From JADLGJ01 sp031423615 (GTDB lineage: Bacteria > Omnitrophota > Gorgyraeia > Zapsychrales > JANLHA01), in assembly GCA_031423615.1 (NCBI GenBank), contig JANPFV010000009.1:1-12638 (forward strand): a DNA stretch of 12,638 nt. The letters run 5' to 3'. The position numbers and the translations under genes were made by a program. Shown piece after piece: positions 6,758 through 12,638 of this stretch; positions within the stretch are counted from its first letter, which is position 1, and each line of letters opens with the position of its first letter. The notes below the pieces were generated by a model that was given only the letters and a program-made list of their open reading frames with translations, searched no databases and was not told the origin of the DNA.

Positions 6758-7511
6758 ATTCCGCGTTATTAAGAATGAAAAACTCTGTCCGCGTTTTTAC
6801 CGGCTGAGTCTGCAGGCGCCCGGACTTGTTAAAAAAATTAAACCCGGTCAGTTTATTCATATTCGTACGAAGGATAGTCTCGAACCTTTTTTCCGGCGGC
6901 CGTTTAGTGTTTACCGCGCCCAAAACAGTGCGGATATTTTTTATGAAGCCATTGGACCGGGAACCAATATCCTTTCCGAAAAGAAAAAAGGCGATGAATT
7001 GGATGTTCTGGGTCCTCTGGGAAATTCCTTTTCTCTTCCTCCCAAAGGAACAAAAACGATTGTGATGATTGCCGGCGGAATCGGTGTGGCGCCGTTTCTG
7101 ATTTTTTCTGATTTTCTCAAAGGCAAAGGTTATGATCTGGTTCTTCTTTATGGGGGCCGCACCAAAGGTCATATATTTGATATGAAAGATTTTAAGAAGA
7201 ACGGTTGCAAAATTTTTATTGCCACCGACGACGGCAGTGTGGGCGTCAAGGGCCGAGTTTCACAGCTTTTTGGCAACATTCCGCTAAACCCTAAAACCAC
7301 ATTTTTATACACCTGTGGACCAAATCCCATGATGGCCGCGGTTCAAGACTTTGCTAAAAAGAATAATTTAGGCGGACAAGCTTCCTGCGAAGAGGTCATG
7401 GCCTGCGCTTTAGGAGCTTGCTTGGGCTGCTCGATTGAAACAACCAACGGTTATAAAACCGTATGTTACGACGGGCCGGTTTTTGATTTACAGGAAGTGA
7501 AGTTTCATTGA
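6738..7511 (+). CDS. pyrK: Dihydroorotate dehydrogenase electron-transfer subunit PyrK
   Basis: PyrK carries FAD and a [2Fe-2S] cluster and passes electrons from the PyrD flavin to NAD+ in the class 1B dihydroorotate dehydrogenase. The 257 residues show the ferredoxin-reductase-like FAD motif FFRRPFSVYR (51-60), the NAD-domain glycine motif IAGGIGVAPF (111-120), YTCGPNPMM (191-199), and the cysteine cluster C223-x4-C228-x2-C231...C243 in CALGACLGC and VCYDGPVF. The ATG lies inside the end of the methyltransferase gene (20-base overlap). The stop shares a base with the pyrD start (TGATG), fitting the known heterotetramer of the two proteins. The first spaced cysteine is in MACALGAC, where many homologues have CGxGxC; the ligand cysteines are intact. 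Confidence 0.94.
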   Translation: MEKIQNKFRVIKNEKLCPRFYRLSLQAPGLVKKIKPGQFIHIRTKDSLEPFFRRPFSVYRAQNSADIFYEAIGPGTNILSEKKKGDELDVLGPLGNSFSLPPKGTKTIVMIAGGIGVAPFLIFSDFLKGKGYDLVLLYGGRTKGHIFDMKDFKKNGCKIFIATDDGSVGVKGRVSQLFGNIPLNPKTTFLYTCGPNPMMAAVQDFAKKNNLGGQASCEEVMACALGACLGCSIETTNGYKTVCYDGPVFDLQEVKFH

Positions 7512-8419
7512 TGAGTAATCTTTCCGTCAAAATTGGCAATTCCATCTTTCCTAACCCGGTCACGGTTGCGTCGGGAACGTTTGGTCACGCAGAAAAGTAT
7601 TTCAATTTAGAAGAAGTTAAGAAACTCGGCGCCATTGTTCCTAAAACGGTAACGCTCTTTGCACAAAAGGGCAATCCTCCGCCGCGTATTGTGGAAACAG
7701 CGTCGGGAATGATCAACGCCATTGGTATTGAGAATCCGGGGGCTGATGAATTCATCGCAAAAAAAATCCCCCTTTTAAAAAAAATTGGTGTGCCGCTAAT
7801 TATCAGCGTTCTAGGTCACAGTGATGAACAGTTTCTGACTTTGATTGAAAAATTTAATGCAGTTGACGGCATTGCGGCCATCGAGTTAAATCTTTCTTGT
7901 CCCAATTTGAATCACAAAGTCCTCGTCGCGCAAGATCCTTCATCGACGGAGCGTTTGGTTGCTAAAGTAAAAAAACACTCCCGCTATCCAATCATTGCCA
8001 AATTGTCTCCTAATGTGACCGACATTTCTGAAATTGCGGTCGCTGCCGAAAGGGCTGGAGCCGATGGGGTGAGTTTGATCAATACATTTACAGCCATGGC
8101 TATTGATACAAAAACTCGTCGACCGGTGTTGGGAAATTTAACTGGCGGATTGAGCGGGCCGGCGATTCGTCCTATTGCTCTGCATATGGTTTATAAAACA
8201 GCCCAACGGGTTAAGATTCCCATTGTGGCCATGGGCGGGATTATGAGTGCTAATGACGCGCTCGAATTTCTCATTGCGGGAGCTTCGATGGTGGCCGTCG
8301 GGACATTTAATTTTGTCAATCCCCGCGCTCCGCTTGAGGTTTTGGAAGGGATCAAGGCGTATATGAAAGATCATAAAATCAAAGATATCCAAGAGTTGAT
8401 AGGAAGCTTACAGGTATGA
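7511..8419 (+). CDS. pyrD: Dihydroorotate dehydrogenase, class 1B catalytic subunit
   Basis: This FMN enzyme oxidises dihydroorotate to orotate. The 302-residue TIM-barrel protein begins with SVKIGNSIFPNPVTVASGTFGH and carries IENPGADEF, AIELNLSCPNLNH, IIAKLSPNVTDI, TGGLSGPAIRPIA (211-223) and IVAMGGIMSANDALEFLIAGASMVAVGT. The catalytic base is Cys (Cys130 from the ATG at 7511), as in class 1 enzymes, where class 2 membrane enzymes have Ser; with pyrK directly upstream this is class 1B. ATG 7511 overlaps the pyrK stop (TGATG); a TTG three bases earlier is the less likely start. The stop overlaps the pyrF start (ATGA), so pyrK-pyrD-pyrF should be translated as one coupled unit. It would use NAD+ rather than quinone as acceptor. 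Confidence 0.96.
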   Translation: MSNLSVKIGNSIFPNPVTVASGTFGHAEKYFNLEEVKKLGAIVPKTVTLFAQKGNPPPRIVETASGMINAIGIENPGADEFIAKKIPLLKKIGVPLIISVLGHSDEQFLTLIEKFNAVDGIAAIELNLSCPNLNHKVLVAQDPSSTERLVAKVKKHSRYPIIAKLSPNVTDISEIAVAAERAGADGVSLINTFTAMAIDTKTRRPVLGNLTGGLSGPAIRPIALHMVYKTAQRVKIPIVAMGGIMSANDALEFLIAGASMVAVGTFNFVNPRAPLEVLEGIKAYMKDHKIKDIQELIGSLQV

Positions 8420-9162
8420 AAAATTCGCCACAATTAATTGTCGCGCTCGACGTTAATACGCTAGCTGAAGTGCGGGCGCTCGTGGAGCAATTGGATCCGC
8501 TGGTCAATATTTATAAAATCGGCAGCCAGCTTTTTACATCGTGTGGTCCGGCCGCGGTGCGGTTTGTCGAAGCGCGGGGGAAAAAAGTCTTTCTGGATCT
8601 GAAATTTCATGATATTCCTCATACGGTGGCCAGCGCGGTGACATCTGCGGTCCATTTGAATGTAGCGTTAGAACGAAGCCATGCGGATTTGAATCAGCGG
8701 CAAAAGCCTGCGCAGCAGAGCGTTTTTATGATGACCGTCCATACCTGCGGCGGGGTGGAAATGATGAAGGCCGCCGTAGAGGCTGCGGAAAAAAGTGCGC
8801 AAATGATCGGCGTCGCTCGACCTTTGATTGTTGGGGTCACCGTGTTGACTAGCGATAGCACAGCGGCTCATCTCCCGGACTTGGTTTTAGAACGTGCCAA
8901 GTTGGCACATACGGCAGGTTTAGATGGGGTAGTGGCTTCATGTCATGAAGCCAAGATGTTGCGTGATGCATTTGGGAAAGATTTTGTGATTGTCACTCCG
9001 GGCATCCGACCGTCGGGCGAAGACGTGGGAGACCAGAAGCGCGTGGCCACACCCGCCGAAGCGAAAAAAAATGGCAGCAGTTTTCTTGTTGTGGGTCGTC
9101 CGATTGTGGCGGCAGATGACCCGTTGAAAGCGGCGAAGGCCATATTAGAAGAAATTTCTTAA
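8416..9162 (+). CDS. pyrF: Orotidine 5'-phosphate decarboxylase
   Basis: PyrF decarboxylates OMP to UMP, the last step of the pathway. The 248-residue protein has LIVALDVNTLAEV (7-19), the substrate lysine in YKIGSQLF (33-40), the catalytic DLKFHDIPHTVASAV (61-75) with D61, K63 and D66, TVHTCGGVEMM (107-117), VGVTVLTS (139-146), TPGIRPSGEDVGDQKRV (194-210) and the phosphate-binding VVGRPI (225-230). It is the bacterial group I type. Unusual is about 20 extra residues (84-103) between LNV and FMMTVHTCGG, where typical PyrF proteins pass straight from LGV to the strand. The start overlaps the pyrD stop as ATGA. No terminator is obvious before tRNA-Val, 40 bases downstream. Confidence 0.96.
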   Translation: MKNSPQLIVALDVNTLAEVRALVEQLDPLVNIYKIGSQLFTSCGPAAVRFVEARGKKVFLDLKFHDIPHTVASAVTSAVHLNVALERSHADLNQRQKPAQQSVFMMTVHTCGGVEMMKAAVEAAEKSAQMIGVARPLIVGVTVLTSDSTAAHLPDLVLERAKLAHTAGLDGVVASCHEAKMLRDAFGKDFVIVTPGIRPSGEDVGDQKRVATPAEAKKNGSSFLVVGRPIVAADDPLKAAKAILEEIS

Positions 9163-9202
9163 GAAGCTTAGGGAGCACGGCTGTTTATTAAATGTAATAT
9201 CC

Positions 9203-9276
9203 GGGCGGTTAGCTCAACTGGTTAGAGCAATTGACTTACATTCAATAGGTTGAGGGTTCAAGTCCTTCACCGCCCA
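9203..9276 (+). tRNA. tRNA-Val (anticodon UAC)
   Basis: Full cloverleaf. The acceptor gggcggt (9203-9209) pairs with accgccc (9269-9275), the D arm is gctc...gagc, the anticodon stem attga/tcaat holds the loop cttacat, and the T arm is gaggg-ttcaagt-ccttc. Anticodon TAC at 9237-9239 gives valine. The discriminator is A and no CCA is encoded. No spaced promoter is visible just upstream, so it may be read through from pyrF. Confidence 0.93.
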
Positions 9277-9332
9277 TTTAAAAATTTGCTTTACAAAATC
9301 GATCGTTAACATTAAACTCTAGTTTGTCTTTT

Positions 9333-9403
9333 TTGGGTTCGTTCCGTTGCGCGGAACAAGACCCCGAATTTTCTAAAAGATTAAAAGGAAGAAATATAGA
9401 TTT
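9333..9403 (+). repeat. Tandem repeat unit 1 upstream of tRNA-Asp
   Basis: A 71-base unit, roughly 80 percent identical by eye to the next unit with a period of about 77 bases. It contains the hairpin gttccg-ttgcg-cggaac (9341-9346 with 9352-9357), then aagaccccgaattttct, then an A-rich tail ending in atatagattt. Read in one frame both units give similar short peptides, but the hairpins and short length argue against coding. Confidence 0.8.
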
Positions 9404-9409
9404 GATGTC

Positions 9410-9481
9410 TTGGGAGTCGTCCCGGTGTACGGGACAAGACCCCGAATTTTCTGAAGGATTAAAAGATAAGAATATAGATTT
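9410..9481 (+). repeat. Tandem repeat unit 2 upstream of tRNA-Asp
   Basis: This is the second copy, 72 bases, with hairpin gtcccg-gtgta-cgggac (9418-9423 with 9429-9434), the identical 17-base block aagaccccgaattttct, and the same tail ending atatagattt. Relative to unit 1 the stem has a T-A to C-G compensatory change. Just after the tail, in the position where a third unit would begin, the tRNA-Asp gene starts with ggggtcgt. The tail contains a TATAGA -10-like box (9473-9478) that could serve the tRNA. Confidence 0.8.
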
Positions 9482-9491
9482 AAAGGTATTC

Positions 9492-9569
9492 GGGGTCGTA
9501 GTGTAGCCTGGTTAACATGTCAGCTTGTCACGCTGAAGATCGCGAGTTCAAATCTCGTCGACCCCGCCA
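9492..9569 (+). tRNA. tRNA-Asp (anticodon GUC), CCA encoded
   Basis: Full cloverleaf. The acceptor ggggtcg (9492-9498) pairs with cgacccc (9559-9565), the D arm is gtgt...acat, the anticodon stem tcagc/gctga holds the loop ttgtcac, and the T arm is gcgag-ttcaaat-ctcgt. Anticodon GTC at 9527-9529 gives aspartate. The discriminator is G (9566) and the 3' CCA is encoded at 9567-9569, unlike the other two tRNAs in the window. Confidence 0.95.
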
Positions 9570-9570
9570 C

Positions 9571-9597
9571 AAACCATTGTCCGATGGTTTATTATTT
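9571..9597 (+). terminator. Probable terminator after tRNA-Asp
   Basis: aaaccat (9571-9577) pairs with atggttt (9584-9590) over 7 bp with the loop tgtccg, followed by attattt. It starts two bases after the encoded CCA, a common place for a tRNA terminator. Confidence 0.55.
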
Positions 9598-9892
9598 GGC
9601 TGAATTCCCCGCCAATAGATTCTAAAATTTCCTTCCTGAGAAGGCGTTCATATAATATTCTTTAGCTATGTCCTAATCAGCAATAGTTCCTGTTTTAACT
9701 TTCTCAATTTATAAGGTTTTTATGCTTTTGATTCCTGCATTCGGTGTAGCGCCTCGGGGTAAGCCTGTGGAGTTATATGATCGCTAAAGATAAAAATGAA
9801 ATTGGATTTTGCAAAGTTGTAAGTAATCTGACAGTACTTTGTTAAATAATAGTTTTTTGACACATAAATTTAAAAATTCCTCGACGCTGTGA

Positions 9893-9930
9893 AGCGTTGC
9901 AATGCGTTGAATATCGATACACGCAACGCT
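9893..9930. repeat. Inverted repeat AGCGTTGC/GCAACGCT
   Basis: The perfect 8-base arms agcgttgc (9893-9900) and gcaacgct (9923-9930) enclose 22 bases that contain another gcgttg (9904-9909), which could pair with the same right arm. This gives alternative hairpins or a pair of binding sites. Function is unknown. Confidence 0.5.
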
Positions 9931-9945
9931 CCTTTAAAAGCTAAC

Positions 9946-9957
9946 ATGTTGCAACAT
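9946..9957. repeat. Perfect 12-bp palindrome
   Basis: atgttgcaacat (9946-9957) is fully self-complementary and lies 15 bases after the preceding inverted repeat, with which it shares the GTTGC core. It could be an operator-type site, but there is no neighbouring promoter to tie it to. Confidence 0.45.
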
Positions 9958-10058
9958 AATCTGTTATGCATTAATTTTATCGGAGAGATGACCATTTTTA
10001 ACAAAGTCCTGAAAGTATAACATAAGAATTTAGAAAAAATGCCAATATTAAAAATCTC

Positions 10059-10634
10059 TTAATACTCAATTCCCGGCTGGGCCTTGATCCCAGCCGCGTA
10101 AGGATGCTTGATGCACTTCATCTCGGTGACTAAATCGGCCACAGCGATCAGTTCTTTTTTTGCTCCATTACCAGTTAAAATCACATGCTTAAACGGCGGC
10201 TTGCTGTTTAATTGTGCGATAACATCCTTAATATCCAAAAAATTATATTGGATCGCATAATTGATTTCATCGAAAATCACAAGTTGATGTTCTTGATCGT
10301 GCAGGATTTTGCAGCACTTAGTCCAGGCTCTATGGGCCGTTCTAACATCGGCGGCAAAATTTTTTGTGTCCCAGGTAAAACCGTCGCCGATAATAAAAAC
10401 CTTACACTGGCCTTTCAAACTGTTTAAAAATTTTACTTCTCCCGTTTGCCATTGGCCTTTGATAAATTGCACGATAGCGACTTTATAACCTGTCCCTATG
10501 GCGCGGATGGCCGTTCCGAAAGCCGCCGTCGACTTTCCTTTCCCATTGCCGGTGTGGACCATAATCAAACCTTTTTTTGTAAAAGTTTTTATATCTTTAT
10601 GGACCCGCGGAGCTTTATCGATTTTCTTTGTCAT
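10059..10634 (-). CDS. cobO: Corrinoid adenosyltransferase (CobA/CobO/BtuR type)
   Basis: The enzyme transfers the adenosyl group of ATP to cob(I)alamin or precursor corrinoids, giving the coenzyme form of B12. The 191-residue product aligns with E. coli BtuR throughout: the P-loop MVHTGNGKGKSTAAFGTAIRA (25-45), VAIVQFIKGQW, GDGFTWDT, LVIFDEINYAI with the Walker B-like aspartate/glutamate, VILTGNGAKKELIAVADLVTEM, and the C-terminal KHPYAAGIKAQPGIEY. I chose the ATG at 10634: a TTG at 10655 lies inside or upstream of the predicted -10 box. With that promoter the mRNA would have only about five bases before the ATG and no Shine-Dalgarno site. It stands alone, without other cobalamin genes in the native part of the window, which fits corrinoid salvage. 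It is divergent from the pilT-like gene. Confidence 0.94.
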   Translation of the reverse strand: MTKKIDKAPRVHKDIKTFTKKGLIMVHTGNGKGKSTAAFGTAIRAIGTGYKVAIVQFIKGQWQTGEVKFLNSLKGQCKVFIIGDGFTWDTKNFAADVRTAHRAWTKCCKILHDQEHQLVIFDEINYAIQYNFLDIKDVIAQLNSKPPFKHVILTGNGAKKELIAVADLVTEMKCIKHPYAAGIKAQPGIEY

Positions 10635-10645
10635 AAGATTTACGT

Positions 10646-10674
10646 AGTGTATCAATCGATTTTTTCTAAATCAA
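10646..10674 (-). promoter_or_regulatory. Promoter of cobO (minus strand)
   Basis: On the minus strand, -35 TTGATT (10674-10669) and -10 TACACT (10651-10646) are separated by 17 bases. The predicted start near 10639 is about five bases from the cobO ATG. No cobalamin-riboswitch-sized leader exists in the 106 bases between the divergent genes. Confidence 0.6.
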
Positions 10675-10700
10675 GACTTTTCAAAAATTACATCTCGCTC

Positions 10701-10729
10701 TTGTTTATTTTGTTTTAACTTTATATACT
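10701..10729 (+). promoter_or_regulatory. Promoter of the pilT-like gene
   Basis: -35 TTGTTT (10701-10706) and -10 TATACT (10724-10729) are separated by 17 bases. The predicted start near 10736 leaves about five bases before the ATG at 10741, so the transcript would be nearly leaderless. Confidence 0.55.
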
Positions 10730-10740
10730 TATAAACAGTT

Positions 10741-11910
10741 ATGGCACAATCTGATCTTGTCAAAAGTGATTTGCTCACATTACCGACTAATTTTATCGGC
10801 TTAACCGGACGGGGTTCACCCCCTTTTCCCGTCCCGGATAAAATCACTGCGGCCAGTTCGCTCAATGAAATCCTGGCTTTCGCCCGCAAAGAGAAAGCTG
10901 CCGATGTTCACCTGACATCCGACAAGCCGATCATCTTTCGTCAATTTGGTGTTTTAAAAAATATCACGACCGATTCCATCAGCGCCGGGCAAATCCATAA
11001 ACTGATTATTAAGGACTTGCCTCAGAACATTGTTAATAATTTTGAAAGCTCCGGTGACGTTGAATATGTTCATACCATTACCGGTTATGGACGTTTTCGC
11101 ATGACCCTGATCAAGCAGCGCACAGGCTATGACTTAACAGCCCGCGTCATTCCCCTGGAAATTCCCAAATTTGAAGAAACCGGAATGCCGGAATCATGCA
11201 AAAATTTAACCCAATGGGCGCAAGGCCTGGTTTTAATCGCCGGTCCAACGGGTTGCGGAAAAACCACTTCTCTCGCTGTTCTTGTCGAAATGATCAACCA
11301 AAGCCGGCATGATCATATCGTCACAATCGAAGAACCCATTGAAATTATTTATGAACCCAAGCAATGCCAGATCACCCAGCGGGAAATCAAGATCCACACC
11401 CTGACGCAAGATAATGCTTTGCGGGCCGCTTTACGCGAAGATCCCGATATTTTAGTGGTCAGTGAATTAAGAGATTTGTCAACCATCCAATTGGCCGTGA
11501 GCGCATCCGAGACCGGACATCTTGTCCTAGGTACGATGAACACCGTTAATGCCGCGCAAACCATTTCCCGCTTAGTCGACTCCTTTCCTGCGGATGAACA
11601 AATTGTGATCCGAAAAATGATTTCCGAATCTCTACGCGGTGTCATTTGCCAGCAATTGATTCCCCGACTTGACGGAACAGGGTTGGTTGCGGCCTATGAA
11701 GTTTTGGTTGTTAATGCGAGTGTAGCAAATCTGATCCGCGAAGACAAAATTATGCAAATTCATAACGTCATTTCTACGGGAAAATCTTTTGGAATGAAAC
11801 TGATGGACTCATCCTTAGAAGAGCATATTGCCGCCGGAACTATTTCCTTAAGCGAAGCCCTGCGGCGCGCGACCAATCCCAATAACTTACAAAAAGACTT
11901 GGCTCCCTGA
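10741..11910 (+). CDS. PilT-family type IV pilus ATPase, divergent paralogue
   Basis: PilT-family ATPases form cytoplasmic hexamers that power pilus retraction or twitching. This 389-residue protein has an extra ~40-residue N-terminus, then the PAS-like N-domain start SLNEILAFARKEKAADVHLT (40-59), the Asp-box region LTARVIPLEIPKFEE, Walker A GPTGCGKT (168-175), the IEEPIE segment (197-202), LREDPDILVVSELRD (231-245) containing the Walker B/Glu box, ASETGHLVLGTMNT (255-268) and the PilT-type C-terminal motif VANLIREDKIMQI (328-340). Two normally strict positions differ: GEMRD reads SELRD, and the His box GTLHT reads GTMNT, with Asn267 in place of His. Walker A and the glutamate (E242) are kept, so ATP binding should persist. 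It is followed after one base by a second pilT. It is either a retraction-type ATPase with altered kinetics or a PilU-like partner. Confidence 0.9.
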   Translation: MAQSDLVKSDLLTLPTNFIGLTGRGSPPFPVPDKITAASSLNEILAFARKEKAADVHLTSDKPIIFRQFGVLKNITTDSISAGQIHKLIIKDLPQNIVNNFESSGDVEYVHTITGYGRFRMTLIKQRTGYDLTARVIPLEIPKFEETGMPESCKNLTQWAQGLVLIAGPTGCGKTTSLAVLVEMINQSRHDHIVTIEEPIEIIYEPKQCQITQREIKIHTLTQDNALRAALREDPDILVVSELRDLSTIQLAVSASETGHLVLGTMNTVNAAQTISRLVDSFPADEQIVIRKMISESLRGVICQQLIPRLDGTGLVAAYEVLVVNASVANLIREDKIMQIHNVISTGKSFGMKLMDSSLEEHIAAGTISLSEALRRATNPNNLQKDLAP

Positions 11911-11911
11911 T

Positions 11912-12638
11912 ATGGCAGAAATTGACGAACTTTTTAATCTCCTTATCGAAAAAAGCGGCTCAGATCTTCATCTTAAAGAAGGACAAAAACCAAAATTTCG
12001 GATCAACGGGACTTTGGTGACAGCAACCGAGGATGTCCTAACGTCCCAACAAATGACGACCTTACTCTCGGAAATTGCCGAAACCGATGACTGGAAATAT
12101 TTTCAATCCCACGGTGATTTAGATTTTGCGTACAGCTTCAATGAGTCCCGCTTTCGCGCCAATTATTTCAGGCACTTTTTTGGGTTAGGCGCTGTCTTTC
12201 GTCTCATTCCTTCGAAAATCCGTTCTCTTGCGCAACTGGACCTCCCGGAATGTGTCAAAAATTTTCCCTCATGGCGATCGGGTCTTGTTTTGGTAACCGG
12301 CCCCACCGGAAGCGGGAAATCCACGACGCTGGCTGCCATCATCGACTATATCAATGAAAATTTTAATTACAAAATCATAACGATTGAGGAACCGGTCGAA
12401 TTTACCCACGCTAACAAATTTTCTTTGATTACTCACCGTGAAGTTGGTAAGGACACCGTCTCGTTTGCACAAGGATTAAGGACCGCCATCAAAAGTGATG
12501 TGAACATCATTCTCGTCGGGGAGATGCGGGACCGTGAAACAATTGAACTGGCTTTAACGGCCAGCGAAATGGGAATTTTGGTTTTTGGCACCTTGCACAC
12601 AAATTCCGCGGCCAAAACCATTGACCGCATTATCGACG
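11912..12638 (+). CDS. pilT: PilT-family type IV pilus retraction ATPase, 3' end beyond window
   Basis: The gene starts one base after the preceding gene's stop and stays open to the window end: 242 residues of an expected ~350-370. It begins without an N-terminal extension (MAEIDELFNLLIEKSGSDLHLKEG), has RINGTL (30-35), FRANYFRHFFGLGAVFRLIP (81-100), Walker A GPTGSGKS (130-137), TIEEPVEF (157-164), THREVGKDTVSF (174-185), the Walker B/Glu box ILVGEMRD (200-207) and the His box GTLHTNSAAKTIDRIID (226-242). In contrast to the upstream paralogue, the Glu and His boxes are canonical. The usual REDPD reads KSDVN (194-198) and the usual ETGHL reads EMGIL. The C-terminal NLIRE-type motif cannot be checked. 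Tandem arrangement suggests that the two ATPases work on the same pilus machine. Confidence 0.92.
   Translation, partial: MAEIDELFNLLIEKSGSDLHLKEGQKPKFRINGTLVTATEDVLTSQQMTTLLSEIAETDDWKYFQSHGDLDFAYSFNESRFRANYFRHFFGLGAVFRLIPSKIRSLAQLDLPECVKNFPSWRSGLVLVTGPTGSGKSTTLAAIIDYINENFNYKIITIEEPVEFTHANKFSLITHREVGKDTVSFAQGLRTAIKSDVNIILVGEMRDRETIELALTASEMGILVFGTLHTNSAAKTIDRIID

Larger units (their letters stand above)
9598..10058. other. AT-rich intergenic region without a convincing gene
   Basis: About 460 bases between the tRNA-Asp terminator and the 3' end of cobO. All reading frames are short. The only small frame with a ribosome-site-like sequence is a 21-codon one at 9722-9787 (ATG five bases after aagg), with no recognisable product. 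The region holds the two inverted repeats listed separately. I see no RNA gene or mobile-element ends here. Confidence 0.6.

Noticed and set aside
9333..9481. Possible CRISPR array
   Set aside because: Only two units, which are similar over their whole length rather than in a short constant repeat with unique spacers, and no cas gene is present.
9324..9506. 60-codon open frame over the tandem repeats
   Set aside because: It is open only because both repeat units share the same frame; it contains hairpins, runs into tRNA-Asp and has no ribosome site. It is better explained as repeat DNA.
9722..9787. 21-codon frame with an aagg sequence before its ATG
   Set aside because: Too short, no recognisable product, no promoter and no conserved context; noted only in the intergenic description.
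9857..9862. Perfect TTGACA in the gene-free region
   Set aside because: No acceptable -10 box lies 16-18 bases downstream, and no gene follows on the plus strand.
1..10634. Link between the cbiB fragment and cobO as one cobalamin cluster
   Set aside because: The cbiB piece differs in composition and is joined by a probable chimera, so the shared pathway is most likely a coincidence.

Overview
The window reads as a chromosomal piece of a moderately AT-rich, uncultured-type bacterium. Its housekeeping proteins are bacterial: PyrR, PyrB, type I PyrC, a PyrK/PyrD class 1B pair, RsmI, MutM and PilT. The moderate AT content, the PyrR and PyrK/PyrDB pyrimidine genes, the mixed use of Shine-Dalgarno sites and the type IV pilus ATPase pair would fit a candidate phylum such as Omnitrophota, but that placement is a guess. 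The first ~540 bases do not fit. They are visibly GC-richer and encode a proteobacterial-looking CbiB/CobD that stops mid-protein exactly where the C-terminal half of GlmS begins mid-protein, so I treat them as a probable assembly chimera.

Layout: cbiB fragment (1-542); glmS C-terminal part (from about 536 to 1144); rsmI (1164-1832); a leader region with a promoter, a PyrR-binding RNA element, a 46-codon leader ORF and an intrinsic terminator (1985-2207); pyrR-pyrB-pyrC (2204-4974); tRNA-Arg(CCG); mutM; a PEMT/ICMT-type membrane methyltransferase; pyrK-pyrD-pyrF (6738-9162); tRNA-Val(UAC); two ~72-bp tandem repeats leading into tRNA-Asp(GUC); about 490 bases without a convincing gene (9570-10058); a corrinoid adenosyltransferase on the minus strand (10059-10634); and, diverging from it, two tandem PilT-family ATPases, the second cut by the window end.

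The core of the window is de novo UMP synthesis. PyrB, PyrC, PyrK+PyrD and PyrF cover the pathway from carbamoyl phosphate to UMP, except for orotate phosphoribosyltransferase (pyrE). Carbamoyl-phosphate synthase (carAB) is also not seen here. PyrR is the sensor that would bind the leader RNA when UMP is high.

The most interesting signal is the pyrR leader. The PyrR box pairs over the Shine-Dalgarno site of a short ORF. That ORF runs straight through the intrinsic terminator and ends in a GTGA overlap with the pyrR start. This suggests an attenuation design in which PyrR controls leader translation, and leader translation controls both the terminator and pyrR initiation. Other points worth a look are the repeat units that mimic the tRNA-Asp acceptor ends with a compensatory base-pair change, the reciprocal motif losses in the two PilT paralogues, a 20-residue insertion in PyrF, and a divergent pair of promoters that make cobO and the first pilT nearly leaderless.
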